DNA from: Aquabacterium sp. NJ1 | GTDB taxonomy: Bacteria > Pseudomonadota > Gammaproteobacteria > Burkholderiales > Burkholderiaceae_C | Reading direction: 5' to 3' | NCBI RefSeq assembly: GCF_000768065.1 | Contig: NZ_JRKM01000001.1 | Location: 1,054,001 to 1,118,000, forward strand | Length of the DNA: 64,000 bases | Shown here: positions 37,771 to 46,952 of the stretch, one piece after another | Layout: every line of letters starts with the position of its first letter | How positions within the stretch are numbered: the stretch's first letter is position 1 | Made by a program: the position numbers and the translations under genes | Notes under the pieces: generated by a model | Seen by the model: only the letters and a program-made list of their open reading frames with translations | What the model was told of the DNA's origin: nothing | Database searches by the model: none

Positions 37771-38385
37771 TCACTTGCGCATCACTTTTTCAGACGGCGT
37801 CAGTGCCTCGATGTAGGCCGGACGCGAGAAGATGCGCTCAGCATACTTCAACAGCGGCAGTGCATTCTTGGACAGCTCGATGCCGTAGTAATCCAGGCGC
37901 CACAGCAGCGGGGCGATGGCCACGTCGAGCATCGAGAAGTCGTCGCCCAGCATGTACTTGTTCTTCAGGAAGATGGGCGCCAGCTGCGTCAGGCGGTCGC
38001 GAATTTGCGAACGGGCCTTTTCCAGCTGCTTGTCGTTGCCCTTCAAGCCGCCACGGCCTTCCAGCAGGTTGACGTGCGAGAACAGTTCCTTCTCGAAATT
38101 CAGCAGGAACAGGCGCACGCGGGCACGGGCAACGGGGTCACCCGGCATCAGCTGAGGATGCGGGAAACGCTCGTCGATGTACTCGTTGATGATGTGCGAC
38201 TCGTACAGGATCAGGTCACGCTCAACAAGGATGGGCACCTCGTTGTACGGGTTCATCAGGGCGATGTCTTCGGGCTTGGCGAAAACGTCAACGTCACGGA
38301 TTTCGAAATCCATGCCCTTTTCGAACAACACAAAACGGCAACGGTGCGAGTAAGGGCAGGTCGTTCCGGAGTAGAGCACCATCAT
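37771..38385 (-). CDS. sspA: Stringent starvation protein A (glutathione S-transferase fold)
   Basis: SspA associates with RNA polymerase and alters stress and starvation transcription; it has a GST fold but usually no GST activity. The 204-residue product has the thioredoxin-like half MVLYSGTTCPYSHRCRFVLFEKG and NEVPILVERDLILYESHIINEYIDE, then the helical half with DDFSMLDVAIAPLLWRL. AGGAGG lies nine bases before the ATG at 38385; the frame continues upstream without support. It leads the sspAB pair directly after the cytochrome bc1 operon, the standard betaproteobacterial order. Confidence 0.94.
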   Translation of the reverse strand: MMVLYSGTTCPYSHRCRFVLFEKGMDFEIRDVDVFAKPEDIALMNPYNEVPILVERDLILYESHIINEYIDERFPHPQLMPGDPVARARVRLFLLNFEKELFSHVNLLEGRGGLKGNDKQLEKARSQIRDRLTQLAPIFLKNKYMLGDDFSMLDVAIAPLLWRLDYYGIELSKNALPLLKYAERIFSRPAYIEALTPSEKVMRK

Positions 38386-38438
38386 GGCGGTGGGCCTCCT
38401 AATAGTCAGTCTAAAAAGGCTCGTGGTGAGAGCCACCA

Positions 38439-38483
38439 CAAAACAACGAAGCGCAGTGACTGCTTTGCAGCAGTCCACTGCGC
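38439..38483 (-). terminator. Hairpin between petC and sspA
   Basis: On the minus strand GCGCAGTGGACTGCT pairs with AGCAGTCACTGCGC (14 bp with one bulged G, GCAA loop), followed by TTCGTTGTTTTG. The imperfect T-run suggests a weak terminator or attenuator, allowing some read-through from petABC into sspAB. Confidence 0.65.
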
Positions 38484-38493
38484 CAACAACGCT

Positions 38494-38513
38494 CTCACCG
38501 ACGAATCAGTGAG
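38494..38513 (-). other. UUCG-tetraloop hairpin just after petC
   Basis: On the minus strand CTCACTGA and TCGGTGAG (8 bp with one wobble) enclose TTCG. It lies 11-30 bp past the petC stop and has no T-run, so it may stabilise the pet mRNA 3' end. Confidence 0.5.
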
Positions 38514-38523
38514 GGCGCCTGAA

Positions 38524-39291
38524 TCACTTCACGTCTTTCCAGAAGGCGGCATTCAGACGCCATGCGATAAAGAAGAAGATCGCCAGGAAAATCAGCACGC
38601 CCACGCCGATGCGGGTGCGCTGGTTCTGCACAGGCTCACCCATCCACTGCAGGTAAGCCACCAGATCGGCCACGGCGCTGTCGTACTCCTGGGGCGACAG
38701 CTTGCCAGGGGTCAACTGCTCGAAACCTTCGAACTTGTGCTCGGTCTTGCCAGGGTTGTGCGGATCGGCTTCTTCCACGAACTTGGCCGCACGCTGGCCC
38801 TGCAGTTCCCACAGCACGTGCGGCATGCCGACGTTGGGGAAGATCAGGTTGTTCCAGCCGGTCGGGCGGGTGTCGTCACGGTAGAAGCTGCGCAGGTAGG
38901 TGTAGAGGTAATCCGCACCGGTACCGCTGCCGCTGGCACGCGAACGAGCGATCAGGGTCAGGTCAGGCGGCACGGCGCCGAACCAGACCTTGGCGTCCTT
39001 CGGATCCAGCGAGACCTTCATGACATCGCCCACCTTGTCCGTGGGGAAGAGCATGTTGTCCTTGATCTGCTGCTCGGTCAGGCCGATGTCCCTCAGGCGG
39101 TTGAAGCGCATGAAAGCAGCAGAGTGGCAGTTCAGACAGTAGTTCACGAACAGCTTGGCACCGTTTTGCAGCGCGGCCAGGTCGGTCATGCGTTCCTTGG
39201 GGAACTTGTCGAGCACCAGGGCTGTATTGGCGTGCGCCGCACCCGACACCAGGGCGACAGCAGCCAGCAAAGAGGCAAGGATTTTTTTCAT
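38524..39291 (-). CDS. petC: Cytochrome c1 of the bc1 complex
   Basis: Membrane-anchored c-type haem subunit that passes electrons from the Rieske centre to soluble cytochrome c. The 255-residue product has a signal peptide (LASLLAAVALVSGAAHA), the haem site YCLNCHSAAFMRFNRL (CxxCH), FGAVPPDLTLIARSR, and an axial-Met region (NVGMPHVLWELQG). The C-terminal membrane anchor is VGVLIFLAIFFFIAWRLN. The ATG at 39291 gives the proper signal peptide; the longer frame to 39372 lies in the petB end. It is the last gene of petABC. Confidence 0.96.
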   Translation of the reverse strand: MKKILASLLAAVALVSGAAHANTALVLDKFPKERMTDLAALQNGAKLFVNYCLNCHSAAFMRFNRLRDIGLTEQQIKDNMLFPTDKVGDVMKVSLDPKDAKVWFGAVPPDLTLIARSRASGSGTGADYLYTYLRSFYRDDTRPTGWNNLIFPNVGMPHVLWELQGQRAAKFVEEADPHNPGKTEHKFEGFEQLTPGKLSPQEYDSAVADLVAYLQWMGEPVQNQRTRIGVGVLIFLAIFFFIAWRLNAAFWKDVK

Positions 39292-39311
39292 GTCTGTGTT
39301 TCCTGCTTCTA

Positions 39312-40715
39312 TCAGTGAGGCTTGAAGGTCACACGATCGGGCACTTGCTTGAAGGTGCCGAGCTGGCTCCACCAGGGCATCAGCACGAAGAAGCCGAAGT
39401 ACAGCAGCGTGCCAACCTGGGACACGACGCCGCCGATTTCAGACGGAGGCTGCACACCCAGGTAGCCCAGGATGACGAAGTTCACCACGAACACGGCGTA
39501 CACGATCTTGTGCCAGCCCGGACGGTAGCGGATGGACTTGACCGGGCTCTTGTCGAACCAGGGCAGGCCAGCCAGGATCACCACGGCGCCGCCCATCACG
39601 GCCACACCCCAGAACTTGGCTTCGAGGACCTTGAGCAGCCCGATCAGCACGGCAGCGCCAACCAGCCCGGCGATCTTCGTCTGACCGGTGCCCTTGCCCT
39701 TGACCAGGTTCAGCACGGCAGCCAGCCCAACGATCACGCTGAACACGGTGACCATCTGGTCAGTCGTGGCACGCAGCATCGAGTAGAAAGGCGTGAAGTA
39801 CCAGACCGGCGCAATGTGCAGCGGGGTCTTGAACGGGTCAGCGGGGATGAAGTTGTTGTACTCCAGGAAGTAACCGCCGAACTCGGGCATGAAGAAGATC
39901 ACGGCCGTGAAGCAGATCAGGAAGCCCACCACGCCCACGATGTCGTGCACCGAGTAGTAGGGGTGGAAAGGCACGCCGTCCAGCGGGTGACCATCGGCAT
40001 CCTTGGGGCCTTGCTTGATCTCGACACCGTCGGGGTTGTTCGAGCCCACTTCATGCAGCGCGATGATGTGCGCGACCACCAGGCCCAGCAGGACCAGGGG
40101 CACGGCGATCACGTGCAGCGAGAAGAAGCGGTTCAGGGTGGCATCGCCCACGACGTAGTCGCCACGGATCAGGATGGCCAGGTCAGGACCGACGAAGGGG
40201 ATGGCGGAGAACAGGTTGATGATCACCTGGGCGCCCCAGTAGGACATCTGGCCCCAGGGCAGCAGGTAGCCCATGAAGGCTTCGGCCATCAGGCACAGGA
40301 AGATCAGGCAACCGAAGATCCACACCAGTTCACGCGGGGTACGGTAGGAACCGTAGATCAGGCCGCGGTACATGTGCAGGTACACCACGATGAAGAACGC
40401 CGAGGCGCCCGTCGAGTGCATGTAGCGGATCAACCAGCCCCATGGCACGTCGCGCATGATGTATTCGACCGAGGCAAAGGCCATGGCCGCATCCGGCTTG
40501 TAGTTCATGACCAGGAAGATGCCGGTCACGATCTGGATCACCAGCACCAGCATGGCCAGCGAACCGAAGAAATACCAGAAGTTGAAGTTCTTCGGCGCGT
40601 AGTACTCGGACATGTGCTCCTTGTACATCTTGCTGGCCGGGAATCGGTTGTCGATCCAGGTCATGAACTTCTCGCCCGCCGAGGCGCCGGCAGGCGCTTG
40701 CTTGAATTCAGCCAT
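39312..40715 (-). CDS. petB: Cytochrome b of the bc1 complex
   Basis: Core membrane subunit with two haem b groups and both quinone sites. The 467-residue product has about nine membrane helices, the haem-ligating histidines (IRYMHSTGASAFFIVVYLHMYRG; FFSLHVIAVPLVLLGLVVAHIIALHEVG), and the Qo-site PEF motif written FFMPEFGGYF rather than PEWY. GGAGAG lies upstream of the ATG at 40715, which fixes the start. Its C-terminal extension of two helices is usual in betaproteobacteria. It lies between petA and petC, gaps of 13 and 20 bp. Confidence 0.96.
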   Translation of the reverse strand: MAEFKQAPAGASAGEKFMTWIDNRFPASKMYKEHMSEYYAPKNFNFWYFFGSLAMLVLVIQIVTGIFLVMNYKPDAAMAFASVEYIMRDVPWGWLIRYMHSTGASAFFIVVYLHMYRGLIYGSYRTPRELVWIFGCLIFLCLMAEAFMGYLLPWGQMSYWGAQVIINLFSAIPFVGPDLAILIRGDYVVGDATLNRFFSLHVIAVPLVLLGLVVAHIIALHEVGSNNPDGVEIKQGPKDADGHPLDGVPFHPYYSVHDIVGVVGFLICFTAVIFFMPEFGGYFLEYNNFIPADPFKTPLHIAPVWYFTPFYSMLRATTDQMVTVFSVIVGLAAVLNLVKGKGTGQTKIAGLVGAAVLIGLLKVLEAKFWGVAVMGGAVVILAGLPWFDKSPVKSIRYRPGWHKIVYAVFVVNFVILGYLGVQPPSEIGGVVSQVGTLLYFGFFVLMPWWSQLGTFKQVPDRVTFKPH

Positions 40716-40728
40716 TGCGTCTCTCCTG

Positions 40729-41325
40729 TCAGGCCTTCTTGTCTTCACCAATCAGCAGCTTGGTGTCAGACAGGTACATGTGGGGGGGGACTTCGAGGTT
40801 GTCCGGCGCCGGCTTGTTCTTGAACACGCGGCCGGCCAGGTCGAAGGTCGAGCCGTGGCAGGGGCACAGGAAGCCACCAGGCCAGTTGTCGGGCAGCGAA
40901 GGCTGCGGGCCAGCCTGGAACTTCGACGAAGGCGAGCAACCCAGGTGGGTGCAGATGCCGACGGCCACCATGATTTCGGGCTTGATCGAGCGGAGCTCGT
41001 TGCGGGCGTACTCAGGCGTCATTTCCGGCTTGCGCTCGGATTTCGGGTCAGCCAGCTCACCGTCGATCTTGGGCAGCTCGGCGATTTGCTCGGGCGTGCG
41101 CTTGATGATCCACACCGGTTTGCCGCGCCACTCGACCGTCATCATCTCGCCCGGCTTGAGGTTGCTGATATCAGCCTCAACGGCAGCACCAGCTGCGCGA
41201 GCACGTTCTGAAGGTTGGAAGGTCGAAACGAAGGGGATGGCGGTGGCCACGCCGCCCACGCCACCGGCGGCGCAGGCCATGGTCACCCAGGTCCGACGGC
41301 TTTGATCCACTGGCTGATTGCTCAT
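40729..41325 (-). CDS. petA: Rieske iron-sulfur subunit of the bc1 complex
   Basis: Carries the 2Fe-2S cluster that takes electrons from ubiquinol. The 198-residue product has the cluster boxes CTHLGC and CPCHGS (two Cys and two His), separated by about 30 residues as expected. The N-terminus has a twin-arginine followed by a hydrophobic stretch (SRRTWVTMACAAGGVGGV), consistent with Tat-dependent membrane insertion; the tatABC genes lie 5 kb away in the same window. First gene of petABC. Its promoter must be in the 264-bp stretch shared with mscL. Confidence 0.96.
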   Translation of the reverse strand: MSNQPVDQSRRTWVTMACAAGGVGGVATAIPFVSTFQPSERARAAGAAVEADISNLKPGEMMTVEWRGKPVWIIKRTPEQIAELPKIDGELADPKSERKPEMTPEYARNELRSIKPEIMVAVGICTHLGCSPSSKFQAGPQPSLPDNWPGGFLCPCHGSTFDLAGRVFKNKPAPDNLEVPPHMYLSDTKLLIGEDKKA

Positions 41326-41589
41326 GGGTATCCTTATGGACTTTGAGAGGACAGATGGGACGATGAGATTGGGGTCAACCTCGCATTCTAACGGACGTCT
41401 GTCGGCCCTCCTCCCCTTGGCCGCACTTGTTGATCAGACTCAGACTCCCGTCAGTCTGTAACATTTACGCAACGCGCCCGTGCACCAAGGCCCTCCGCAG
41501 CCGCATGCCGTCCGTCGCGACATCCGCAGCCGGGCCTACAGTCACCCCGAGGGTCACATTTCATTTCCATCAAGGAACGGAGTCACGCA
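41326..41589. other. Divergent promoter region between petA and mscL
   Basis: These 264 bp separate divergent petA and mscL. ATTCTA at 41384-41389 reads as a -10-like TAGAAT for petA, without a clear -35 box. For mscL, only the ribosome site AAGGAACGG near 41572 is clear. Nothing else was identified. Confidence 0.4.
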
Positions 41590-42012
41590 ATGAGTTTTTT
41601 CAGTGAATTCAAGGAGTTTGCCGTCAAGGGCAATGTGGTCGATCTGGCGGTCGGTGTGATCATCGGCGGCGCCTTCGGCAAGATCGTCGACTCGGTCGTC
41701 AATGACCTCATCATGCCGCTGGTCGGCAAGGTGGTGGGTGGACTGGATTTCAGCAATTACTACATTGCGCTGGCTGGTCAACAACCTGGCCTGCCGCTGG
41801 CCGAAGCCAAGAAGGTCGGCGCCGTGTTCGCCTATGGCAGTTTCCTGACCGTGGCGCTGAACTTCGCCATCCTGGCGTTCATCATTTTCCTGATGATCAA
41901 GCAGATCAACCGCCTGAAGAAGGAAGAGCCTGCAACCGCCCCGGCGGCGCCAGCGCCCACCTCTGAAGACATCTTGCTGCTTCGTGAGATTCGTGACAAT
42001 TTGAAACGATAA
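41590..42012 (+). CDS. mscL: Large-conductance mechanosensitive channel
   Basis: Homopentameric emergency valve that opens under membrane tension during osmotic downshock. The 140-residue product begins [32 protein letters not shown], the diagnostic N-terminal amphipathic helix and TM1, then [11 protein letters not shown]2 [18 protein letters not shown] and a cytoplasmic helix ending [11 protein letters not shown]. Length is normal. It is divergent from petA and precedes the DUF1631 gene by 117 bp on the same strand. Confidence 0.97.
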   Translation: MSFFSEFKEFAVKGNVVDLAVGVIIGGAFGKIVDSVVNDLIMPLVGKVVGGLDFSNYYIALAGQQPGLPLAEAKKVGAVFAYGSFLTVALNFAILAFIIFLMIKQINRLKKEEPATAPAAPAPTSEDILLLREIRDNLKR

Positions 42013-42129
42013 CGAAAGACGGGGCGGAAGCGGCCGATATCCAACGATCAAAGGCAGTCCCTTTTTGGGACAGTTCATGCAGCGGCCCGAAATGGGCTGC
42101 TGACACCCTGATCTGATTGGACCCGTCCT

Positions 42130-44610
42130 GTGACCGACCCTCGTTTAGACATCGTTCTTGACCGTGCGCACAGCCGCGTCAACAAGGCGGTGTCGGACGC
42201 CATCGACAAGGTTCTGACACAGCTCGGGCCGCTGTCCCTGTCGGCCACCAGCAATTCACAGCGCCAGCTGCTGATGAGCGCCGAGCGGGAGCTGAAATTC
42301 AAGGCCCCGCAGGTGAGCGCCAGCTTCAACAAGGGCTTTCGCCAGCAACTGGACAAGGCCAACCGCGTCACCCAGAGCGGGCACCAGACGCTGGGCAATG
42401 ACACCGACTGGGCCTCTTTGTCCCTGGTGGACAACGAAGAGGTGGAGCGCAGCGTCACCGCCGACCGCATGGCCCAGGCCCTCACGCATGAATGCGACGC
42501 GGAGCTGGGACCGCTGCAGGCCCACATGACCACCCTGCTGGGTGACCCCAGCCCCGAGCGCAACCCGCTGCGCCCCCCCGGCATTGCCAAAGCCTTGCTG
42601 AATGCGCTGGCCGACGTGGGCAGCGAACCGGACGTGGTGCAGACGCTGGGTCAGCACGCCGGGCGCGTGCTGGGGCAGGAGCTGCGCAACTGCTACAGCC
42701 AGATCCTGGCCGACCTGAAGGCCCAGGGCGTGACGCCACAGGGCCTGTCGGTCAACCGCGCGCGCCAGGGCACGGCGACAAGCCCCGGTAGCCTCAATGG
42801 TGAACTGCCCACGGCCACGCCGACGCAACCAGGCACCTTCAACGACAGCACCGCCGGGCGCAGCACCTCCGGCTATGCCAGCGCACCGCTGACCGCCGAA
42901 ACGCACCTGCGTGCCGCCCAGGCACTCAGCGAGATGTTCGGCGTGACCATGCCCGGCCCCGTACCGAACGGCCCGGCCCCCATGGGGCTGCGTGCGCCGC
43001 GGGCGCCTGGCGGCATGCCGGCCGTCAACCCCGACTTTCAGAACCTGCTGCGCCAGATCGCCGCCCAGACACCCGCCCCCGGCTGGACGGCGGACTTCCC
43101 CGGCGCCGATGGCGCAGGCGCTCAGGGCGAGATCAGCGCAGGTTTTGCCGGCCCGCTGATGGCCGTCAACCTGATCCGCGCCCACCGGGAAGAACTGGTG
43201 CGCGCCAGTGGCGGTGCCGCCCTCGATCAGATGGTGATCGATATCGTGGCCGCCCTGTTCGACCAGGTGCTGTCCGACCCCAAGGTGTCGCCGCAGATGG
43301 CCCGCCAGATCGCCCGCCTGCAGATGCCCGTGCTGCGTGTGGCCCTGGCCGACATGAGCTTCTTCAATTCACGCAAGCACCCCGTGCGGCGCTTCGTGAA
43401 CCGCATCGCGACCCTGTCGGCCTCTTTTGATGGCTATGACGACGGTGCTGGCCGCGCTTGCCTGGAGCGCGTCACCGCGCTGGTCGATGACATCGTCGCG
43501 GGCGATTTCGACCGCATGGACGCCTACGAGTCCAAGCTGGCCGAGCTGGAATCGTTCATCGACACCGAGAACGCGCGCGAAGCGGCCGAGAACGCCGCCG
43601 TGGCCGCCATGCTCAACGGCAAGGAAGCCGATCTGCGCGTGCACCAGCGCTACATGCAGATCCTCAAGCGCGAGCTGGCTGACGTGGAGATGCCCGAGTT
43701 CGTGCGGGACTTCCTGGCGCAGATCTGGAGCCAGGTGCAGGTCATGGCGTCGGCCCGCGACGGCGCGCAATCCCCCCTGGCGGCCCGCATGAAGAAAGCC
43801 GGGCATGACCTGGCCCTGAGCGTGCAGCCCAAGGGGCACCCGCAATTGCGCAAGGAGTTCCTGCTCAAGCTGCCGCAGCTGATGAAGGACCTCAACGAGG
43901 GCCTGGGGCTGATCCAGTGGGCTGACGAAGCCAAGCAGGCCTTCTTCTCGCAACTGTTGCCGGCCCATGCCGAGTGCCTGAAAACCGCGCCGCACCACGA
44001 CCTGACCCAGCGCATGCTGGAGCACCAGCTGACCAAGGTCGAACAGATTGCCATTCCCAGCCGCGAGGAAGCGGCCAATGACCCGCTGCCCGAGACGCTG
44101 GACGACCTGAAGTCGCCCCCGGTGCTGACGGTGGTGTCGGCCCTGAGCGCCACCGAAATCCAGCAGGCCGGCTTTGTGCCCGAGGCCGCGCTGGCCGCCG
44201 AAGGCCCGCTGGACATCGACCTGAATCTGCCCGGCGACAACGACCCGTCGCTCAGCGAAATCGACATCAACCTGGACGCCCCGCCGCCGCCCTCGGCCGG
44301 CCTGCAACTGGTGCACCACATCCAGAAGGGCACGGCTTACCAGATGATGATGCAGGGGCAGTGGAAAAAGGTTCGCCTGACCTGGGTGAGCGACGGCCGC
44401 ACCTTCTTCATCTTCAACCACGGCCACACGCACAAGCAGACCATCTCGCTGACGGCCCGCACGCTGGCCAAGATGTGCGACAGCGGCCGATTCAGGGCGT
44501 TCGAGCAGGCCGAATTGATCGAACGCGCCACCGTGCGTGCGCGCCGGCAACTGGCCGCACTCGGTTCAGGCGGCGCCAGCGCCGCGCCTCGCGCCCGCTC
44601 TGCGGCCTGA
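42130..44610 (+). CDS. DUF1631 family protein
   Basis: An 826-residue protein of the DUF1631 family, known from betaproteobacteria and gammaproteobacteria; function unknown. It has no signal peptide or membrane span. Seen in order are a charged helical N-terminal part (LVDNEEVERSVTADRMAQAL), a proline- and glycine-rich low-complexity stretch (about 210-330), a helical core (RLQMPVLRVALADMSFFNSR) and a conserved C-terminus GTAYQMMMQGQWKKVRLTWV plus RTFFIFNHGHTHKQTISL, which resembles a PilZ-like module. The start is GTG at 42130. It is followed by convergent pdxA after 30 bp. Confidence 0.85.
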   Translation: MTDPRLDIVLDRAHSRVNKAVSDAIDKVLTQLGPLSLSATSNSQRQLLMSAERELKFKAPQVSASFNKGFRQQLDKANRVTQSGHQTLGNDTDWASLSLVDNEEVERSVTADRMAQALTHECDAELGPLQAHMTTLLGDPSPERNPLRPPGIAKALLNALADVGSEPDVVQTLGQHAGRVLGQELRNCYSQILADLKAQGVTPQGLSVNRARQGTATSPGSLNGELPTATPTQPGTFNDSTAGRSTSGYASAPLTAETHLRAAQALSEMFGVTMPGPVPNGPAPMGLRAPRAPGGMPAVNPDFQNLLRQIAAQTPAPGWTADFPGADGAGAQGEISAGFAGPLMAVNLIRAHREELVRASGGAALDQMVIDIVAALFDQVLSDPKVSPQMARQIARLQMPVLRVALADMSFFNSRKHPVRRFVNRIATLSASFDGYDDGAGRACLERVTALVDDIVAGDFDRMDAYESKLAELESFIDTENAREAAENAAVAAMLNGKEADLRVHQRYMQILKRELADVEMPEFVRDFLAQIWSQVQVMASARDGAQSPLAARMKKAGHDLALSVQPKGHPQLRKEFLLKLPQLMKDLNEGLGLIQWADEAKQAFFSQLLPAHAECLKTAPHHDLTQRMLEHQLTKVEQIAIPSREEAANDPLPETLDDLKSPPVLTVVSALSATEIQQAGFVPEAALAAEGPLDIDLNLPGDNDPSLSEIDINLDAPPPPSAGLQLVHHIQKGTAYQMMMQGQWKKVRLTWVSDGRTFFIFNHGHTHKQTISLTARTLAKMCDSGRFRAFEQAELIERATVRARRQLAALGSGGASAAPRARSAA

Positions 44611-44640
44611 TCGCTCGCGGTCTCTTTGAGCGTCAGCGCC

Positions 44641-45696
44641 TCAGGCGCCCGCCCGCCCGGCCACCAGCACACGCGCCATGCGCACGGCCTGCGCGAAACT
44701 GGCTTCGTCCGCCCGGCCCGTCCCGGCCAGATCAAAGGCGGTACCGTGGTCGGGGCTGGTGCGCACAAAGGGCAGCCCCAAGGTCACGTTCACCCCCTGG
44801 TCCAGCCCCAGGTACTTCACCGGGATCAGCCCCTGGTCGTGGTACATCGCGATCACCACGTCAAATTCGCCAGGGTGCCCTGGCACGTTCCGGGCGCGCA
44901 TGAAGACCGTATCGGGCGCGTAAGGCCCGCTGGCGTCGATGCCGTCGGCACGGGCCGCCTCGATGGCCGGGCCGATGATGGTCAGTTCCTCGTCGCCAAA
45001 CAGCCCGCCTTCACCCGCGTGCGGATTCAGCCCTGCCACGGCGATGCGTGGGCGCGGCATGCCCCAAAGTTGTGCACTGGCATGCGTGATGCGGATGGTC
45101 TCCAGCACCGACGCGGTGGTGACCTGCTCGATGGCCTGGCGCAGGGACACATGGATGGTCACCAGCACGGTTTTGAGTTCGTCGTTGGCCAGCATCATGC
45201 GCACGGGCGCAGGCGCCTGGCCCGGGGGGCTGCCTTCGGCCTGGAGCAGCTCGGTGTGGCCCGGGTAAGGTTCGCCAGCCAGCGCCAGCGCCTCTTTGTG
45301 CAAGGGGGCAGTCACGATGCCAGCCACCTGGCCTTGCTGGGCCAGGCGCACCGCTTCGCGGATGCAGGCAGCGGCCGCCTGCCCGGCCCGCACGTCCACC
45401 TGCCCCAAGGGGGCGTCCAGCAAATCAGCTGGCAGGGCCGGAGGCACCCAGACGCCCATCTGCCCAGGCTGCAGGCTGGCTTGCTGCGCCAGGCTGCCCA
45501 GAGCCACCACCTCGGGTCGATCCGCTTGCGGCAACCAACTGGTCGCCCGCTGCATCACCGCCAGGGAGCCAATCACGACAGCCGCGCCGCCACCTGCGCG
45601 CCACCATTTGGCAATGATCTCAGGGCCGATGCCGCAGGCGTCCCCCATCGTGAGCGCCAGCAACGAAGAAGCAGACGAGGAAGAGGGCTCAGCCAC
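44641..45696 (-). CDS. pdxA: 4-hydroxythreonine-4-phosphate dehydrogenase
   Basis: NAD-dependent enzyme of the DXP-dependent vitamin B6 pathway. The 351-residue product has LALTMGDACGIGPEII near residue 14, IVTAPLHKEAL, a metal-binding His in PGHTELL, AGLNPHAGEGGLFGDEE and MYHDQGLIPVKYLGLDQGVN; all are PdxA signatures. A few residues lacking conservation sit at the start, where a Ser-rich stretch precedes SLLALTMGD. Convergent with DUF1631 and divergent from hisI, with 94 bp between starts. Confidence 0.94.
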   Translation of the reverse strand: MAEPSSSSASSLLALTMGDACGIGPEIIAKWWRAGGGAAVVIGSLAVMQRATSWLPQADRPEVVALGSLAQQASLQPGQMGVWVPPALPADLLDAPLGQVDVRAGQAAAACIREAVRLAQQGQVAGIVTAPLHKEALALAGEPYPGHTELLQAEGSPPGQAPAPVRMMLANDELKTVLVTIHVSLRQAIEQVTTASVLETIRITHASAQLWGMPRPRIAVAGLNPHAGEGGLFGDEELTIIGPAIEAARADGIDASGPYAPDTVFMRARNVPGHPGEFDVVIAMYHDQGLIPVKYLGLDQGVNVTLGLPFVRTSPDHGTAFDLAGTGRADEASFAQAVRMARVLVAGRAGA

Positions 45697-45790
45697 GGTG
45701 ACACCTGTTTATTGCCTGGAAAGGCCAGATTGTCACCCCTGACAACAGGGCCGGATCAGGGCTGGCCCCTCGATTGCTACACTCCCCCCT

Positions 45791-46183
45791 ATGACTTGGT
45801 TAGATGAAATCCGCTGGGACGAAAACGGGCTGGTGCCGGTGATCGCCCAGGAAGACACAAGTGGCGACGTGCTGATGTTTGCCTGGATGAACCGCGACGC
45901 CCTGGCCCGCACGGCCGAACTGGGCGAGGCGGTGTACTGGAGCCGTTCGCGCCGCAAGCTGTGGCACAAGGGCGAAGAGTCCGGCCACATCCAGAAAGTG
46001 CATGCCATCCGCATGGACTGCGACAACGACGTGGTGCTGCTGCGCGTGACGCAGCTCGGCCACGAGCCGGGTATCGCCTGCCACACCGGCCGTCACAGTT
46101 GCTTCTTCCAGAAATTCGAGAATGGTCAGTGGGTTTCGGTTGACCCGGTGATCAAGGACCCCGCCAGCATCTACCAAAAATGA
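45791..46183 (+). CDS. hisI: Phosphoribosyl-AMP cyclohydrolase
   Basis: Third step of histidine biosynthesis: opens the ring of phosphoribosyl-AMP. The 130-residue monofunctional product has [47 protein letters not shown] and the zinc site [10 protein letters not shown]. It is not fused to HisE, in the betaproteobacterial manner. It overlaps hisE by four bases (ATGA). It is separated from hisF, its usual upstream neighbour, by 9 kb and opposite orientation. Confidence 0.96.
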   Translation: MTWLDEIRWDENGLVPVIAQEDTSGDVLMFAWMNRDALARTAELGEAVYWSRSRRKLWHKGEESGHIQKVHAIRMDCDNDVVLLRVTQLGHEPGIACHTGRHSCFFQKFENGQWVSVDPVIKDPASIYQK

Positions 46184-46572
46184 GTGCCACGCCCTCCCCC
46201 TCCAGCCCGCGTCAGGACGTGCTTGCCCGCCTGGCCGAGGTGATCGAGTCCCGCAAGGGCGGCGACCCGGACAAAAGTTATGTGGCCCGCCTGTTCCACA
46301 AAGGCACCGACACCGTCTTGAAAAAGGTCGGTGAGGAAGCAACTGAGACGGTGATGGCCGGCAAGGACATGGCGGCCGACCCCAGCGAGGCGCACCGCAA
46401 GGCCTTGGTGGGCGAGTTCGCCGATCTGTGGTTTCACTCCATGGTGGCCATGGCCCACCTTGGCTTGCACCCCGACGAGGTGGTGGGTGAGCTGGCCCGG
46501 CGCGAGGGCCTGTCGGGCCTGGAGGAGTTCGCCATGCGGAAGGTAAAGACAAGTGAAGGTGGCGCATCCTGA
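46180..46572 (+). CDS. hisE: Phosphoribosyl-ATP pyrophosphohydrolase
   Basis: Second step of histidine biosynthesis: releases pyrophosphate from phosphoribosyl-ATP. The 130-residue product has the MazG-like motif [25 protein letters not shown] and [14 protein letters not shown] with acidic metal-binding residues, then [13 protein letters not shown]. It is cotranslated with hisI and lies 104 bp before tatA. Product length is normal, with a short C-terminal tail. Confidence 0.95.
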   Translation: MSATPSPSSPRQDVLARLAEVIESRKGGDPDKSYVARLFHKGTDTVLKKVGEEATETVMAGKDMAADPSEAHRKALVGEFADLWFHSMVAMAHLGLHPDEVVGELARREGLSGLEEFAMRKVKTSEGGAS

Positions 46573-46598
46573 TCAAAATGCGCATGTGCATATATGTG

Positions 46599-46614
46599 TT
46601 CAGGCGAGCCTGAA
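46599..46614 (+). other. Small hairpin between hisE and tatA
   Basis: TTCAGG and CCTGAA enclose CGAG. No T-run follows, so it may only be an mRNA processing or stability element inside the hisIE-tatABC transcript. Confidence 0.35.
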
Positions 46615-46676
46615 TCGCCAGCACAGCAGACAATTACCGGTTAGTTTTCGAGTCATCAGACTTTTTGGAGAAGATC

Positions 46677-46907
46677 ATGGGTTCATTCAGCATTTGGCAT
46701 TGGCTGATCGTGCTGCTCATCGTGGTGATGGTGTTTGGCACCAAGAAGCTCAAGAACGTGGGCACCGACCTGGGTGCGGCCGTGAAGGGTTTCAAGGATG
46801 GCATGAAGGACGGGACCACCTCGGCCGACGCGCCTCCTCAACAAGTGACCAACGCTGCCCGCCAGGACGCCAACACCGTTGACGTCGAAGCCAAGAGCAA
46901 GTCTTGA
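46677..46907 (+). CDS. tatA: Twin-arginine translocase subunit TatA
   Basis: Forms the variable-size pore of the Tat system for folded proteins. The 76-residue product begins [25 protein letters not shown]: a short transmembrane helix, the hinge and the amphipathic helix with [23 protein letters not shown] ribosome site at 46667-46670 precedes the ATG at 46677; an upstream TTG frame is not needed. The tail is polar and acidic, as usual. First of tatABC, following hisE. Confidence 0.95.
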   Translation: MGSFSIWHWLIVLLIVVMVFGTKKLKNVGTDLGAAVKGFKDGMKDGTTSADAPPQQVTNAARQDANTVDVEAKSKS

Positions 46908-46952
46908 TCGATCTGTTTTTTTGCCGCGCCACTGCAAGGTGGGGCGTAAGCC

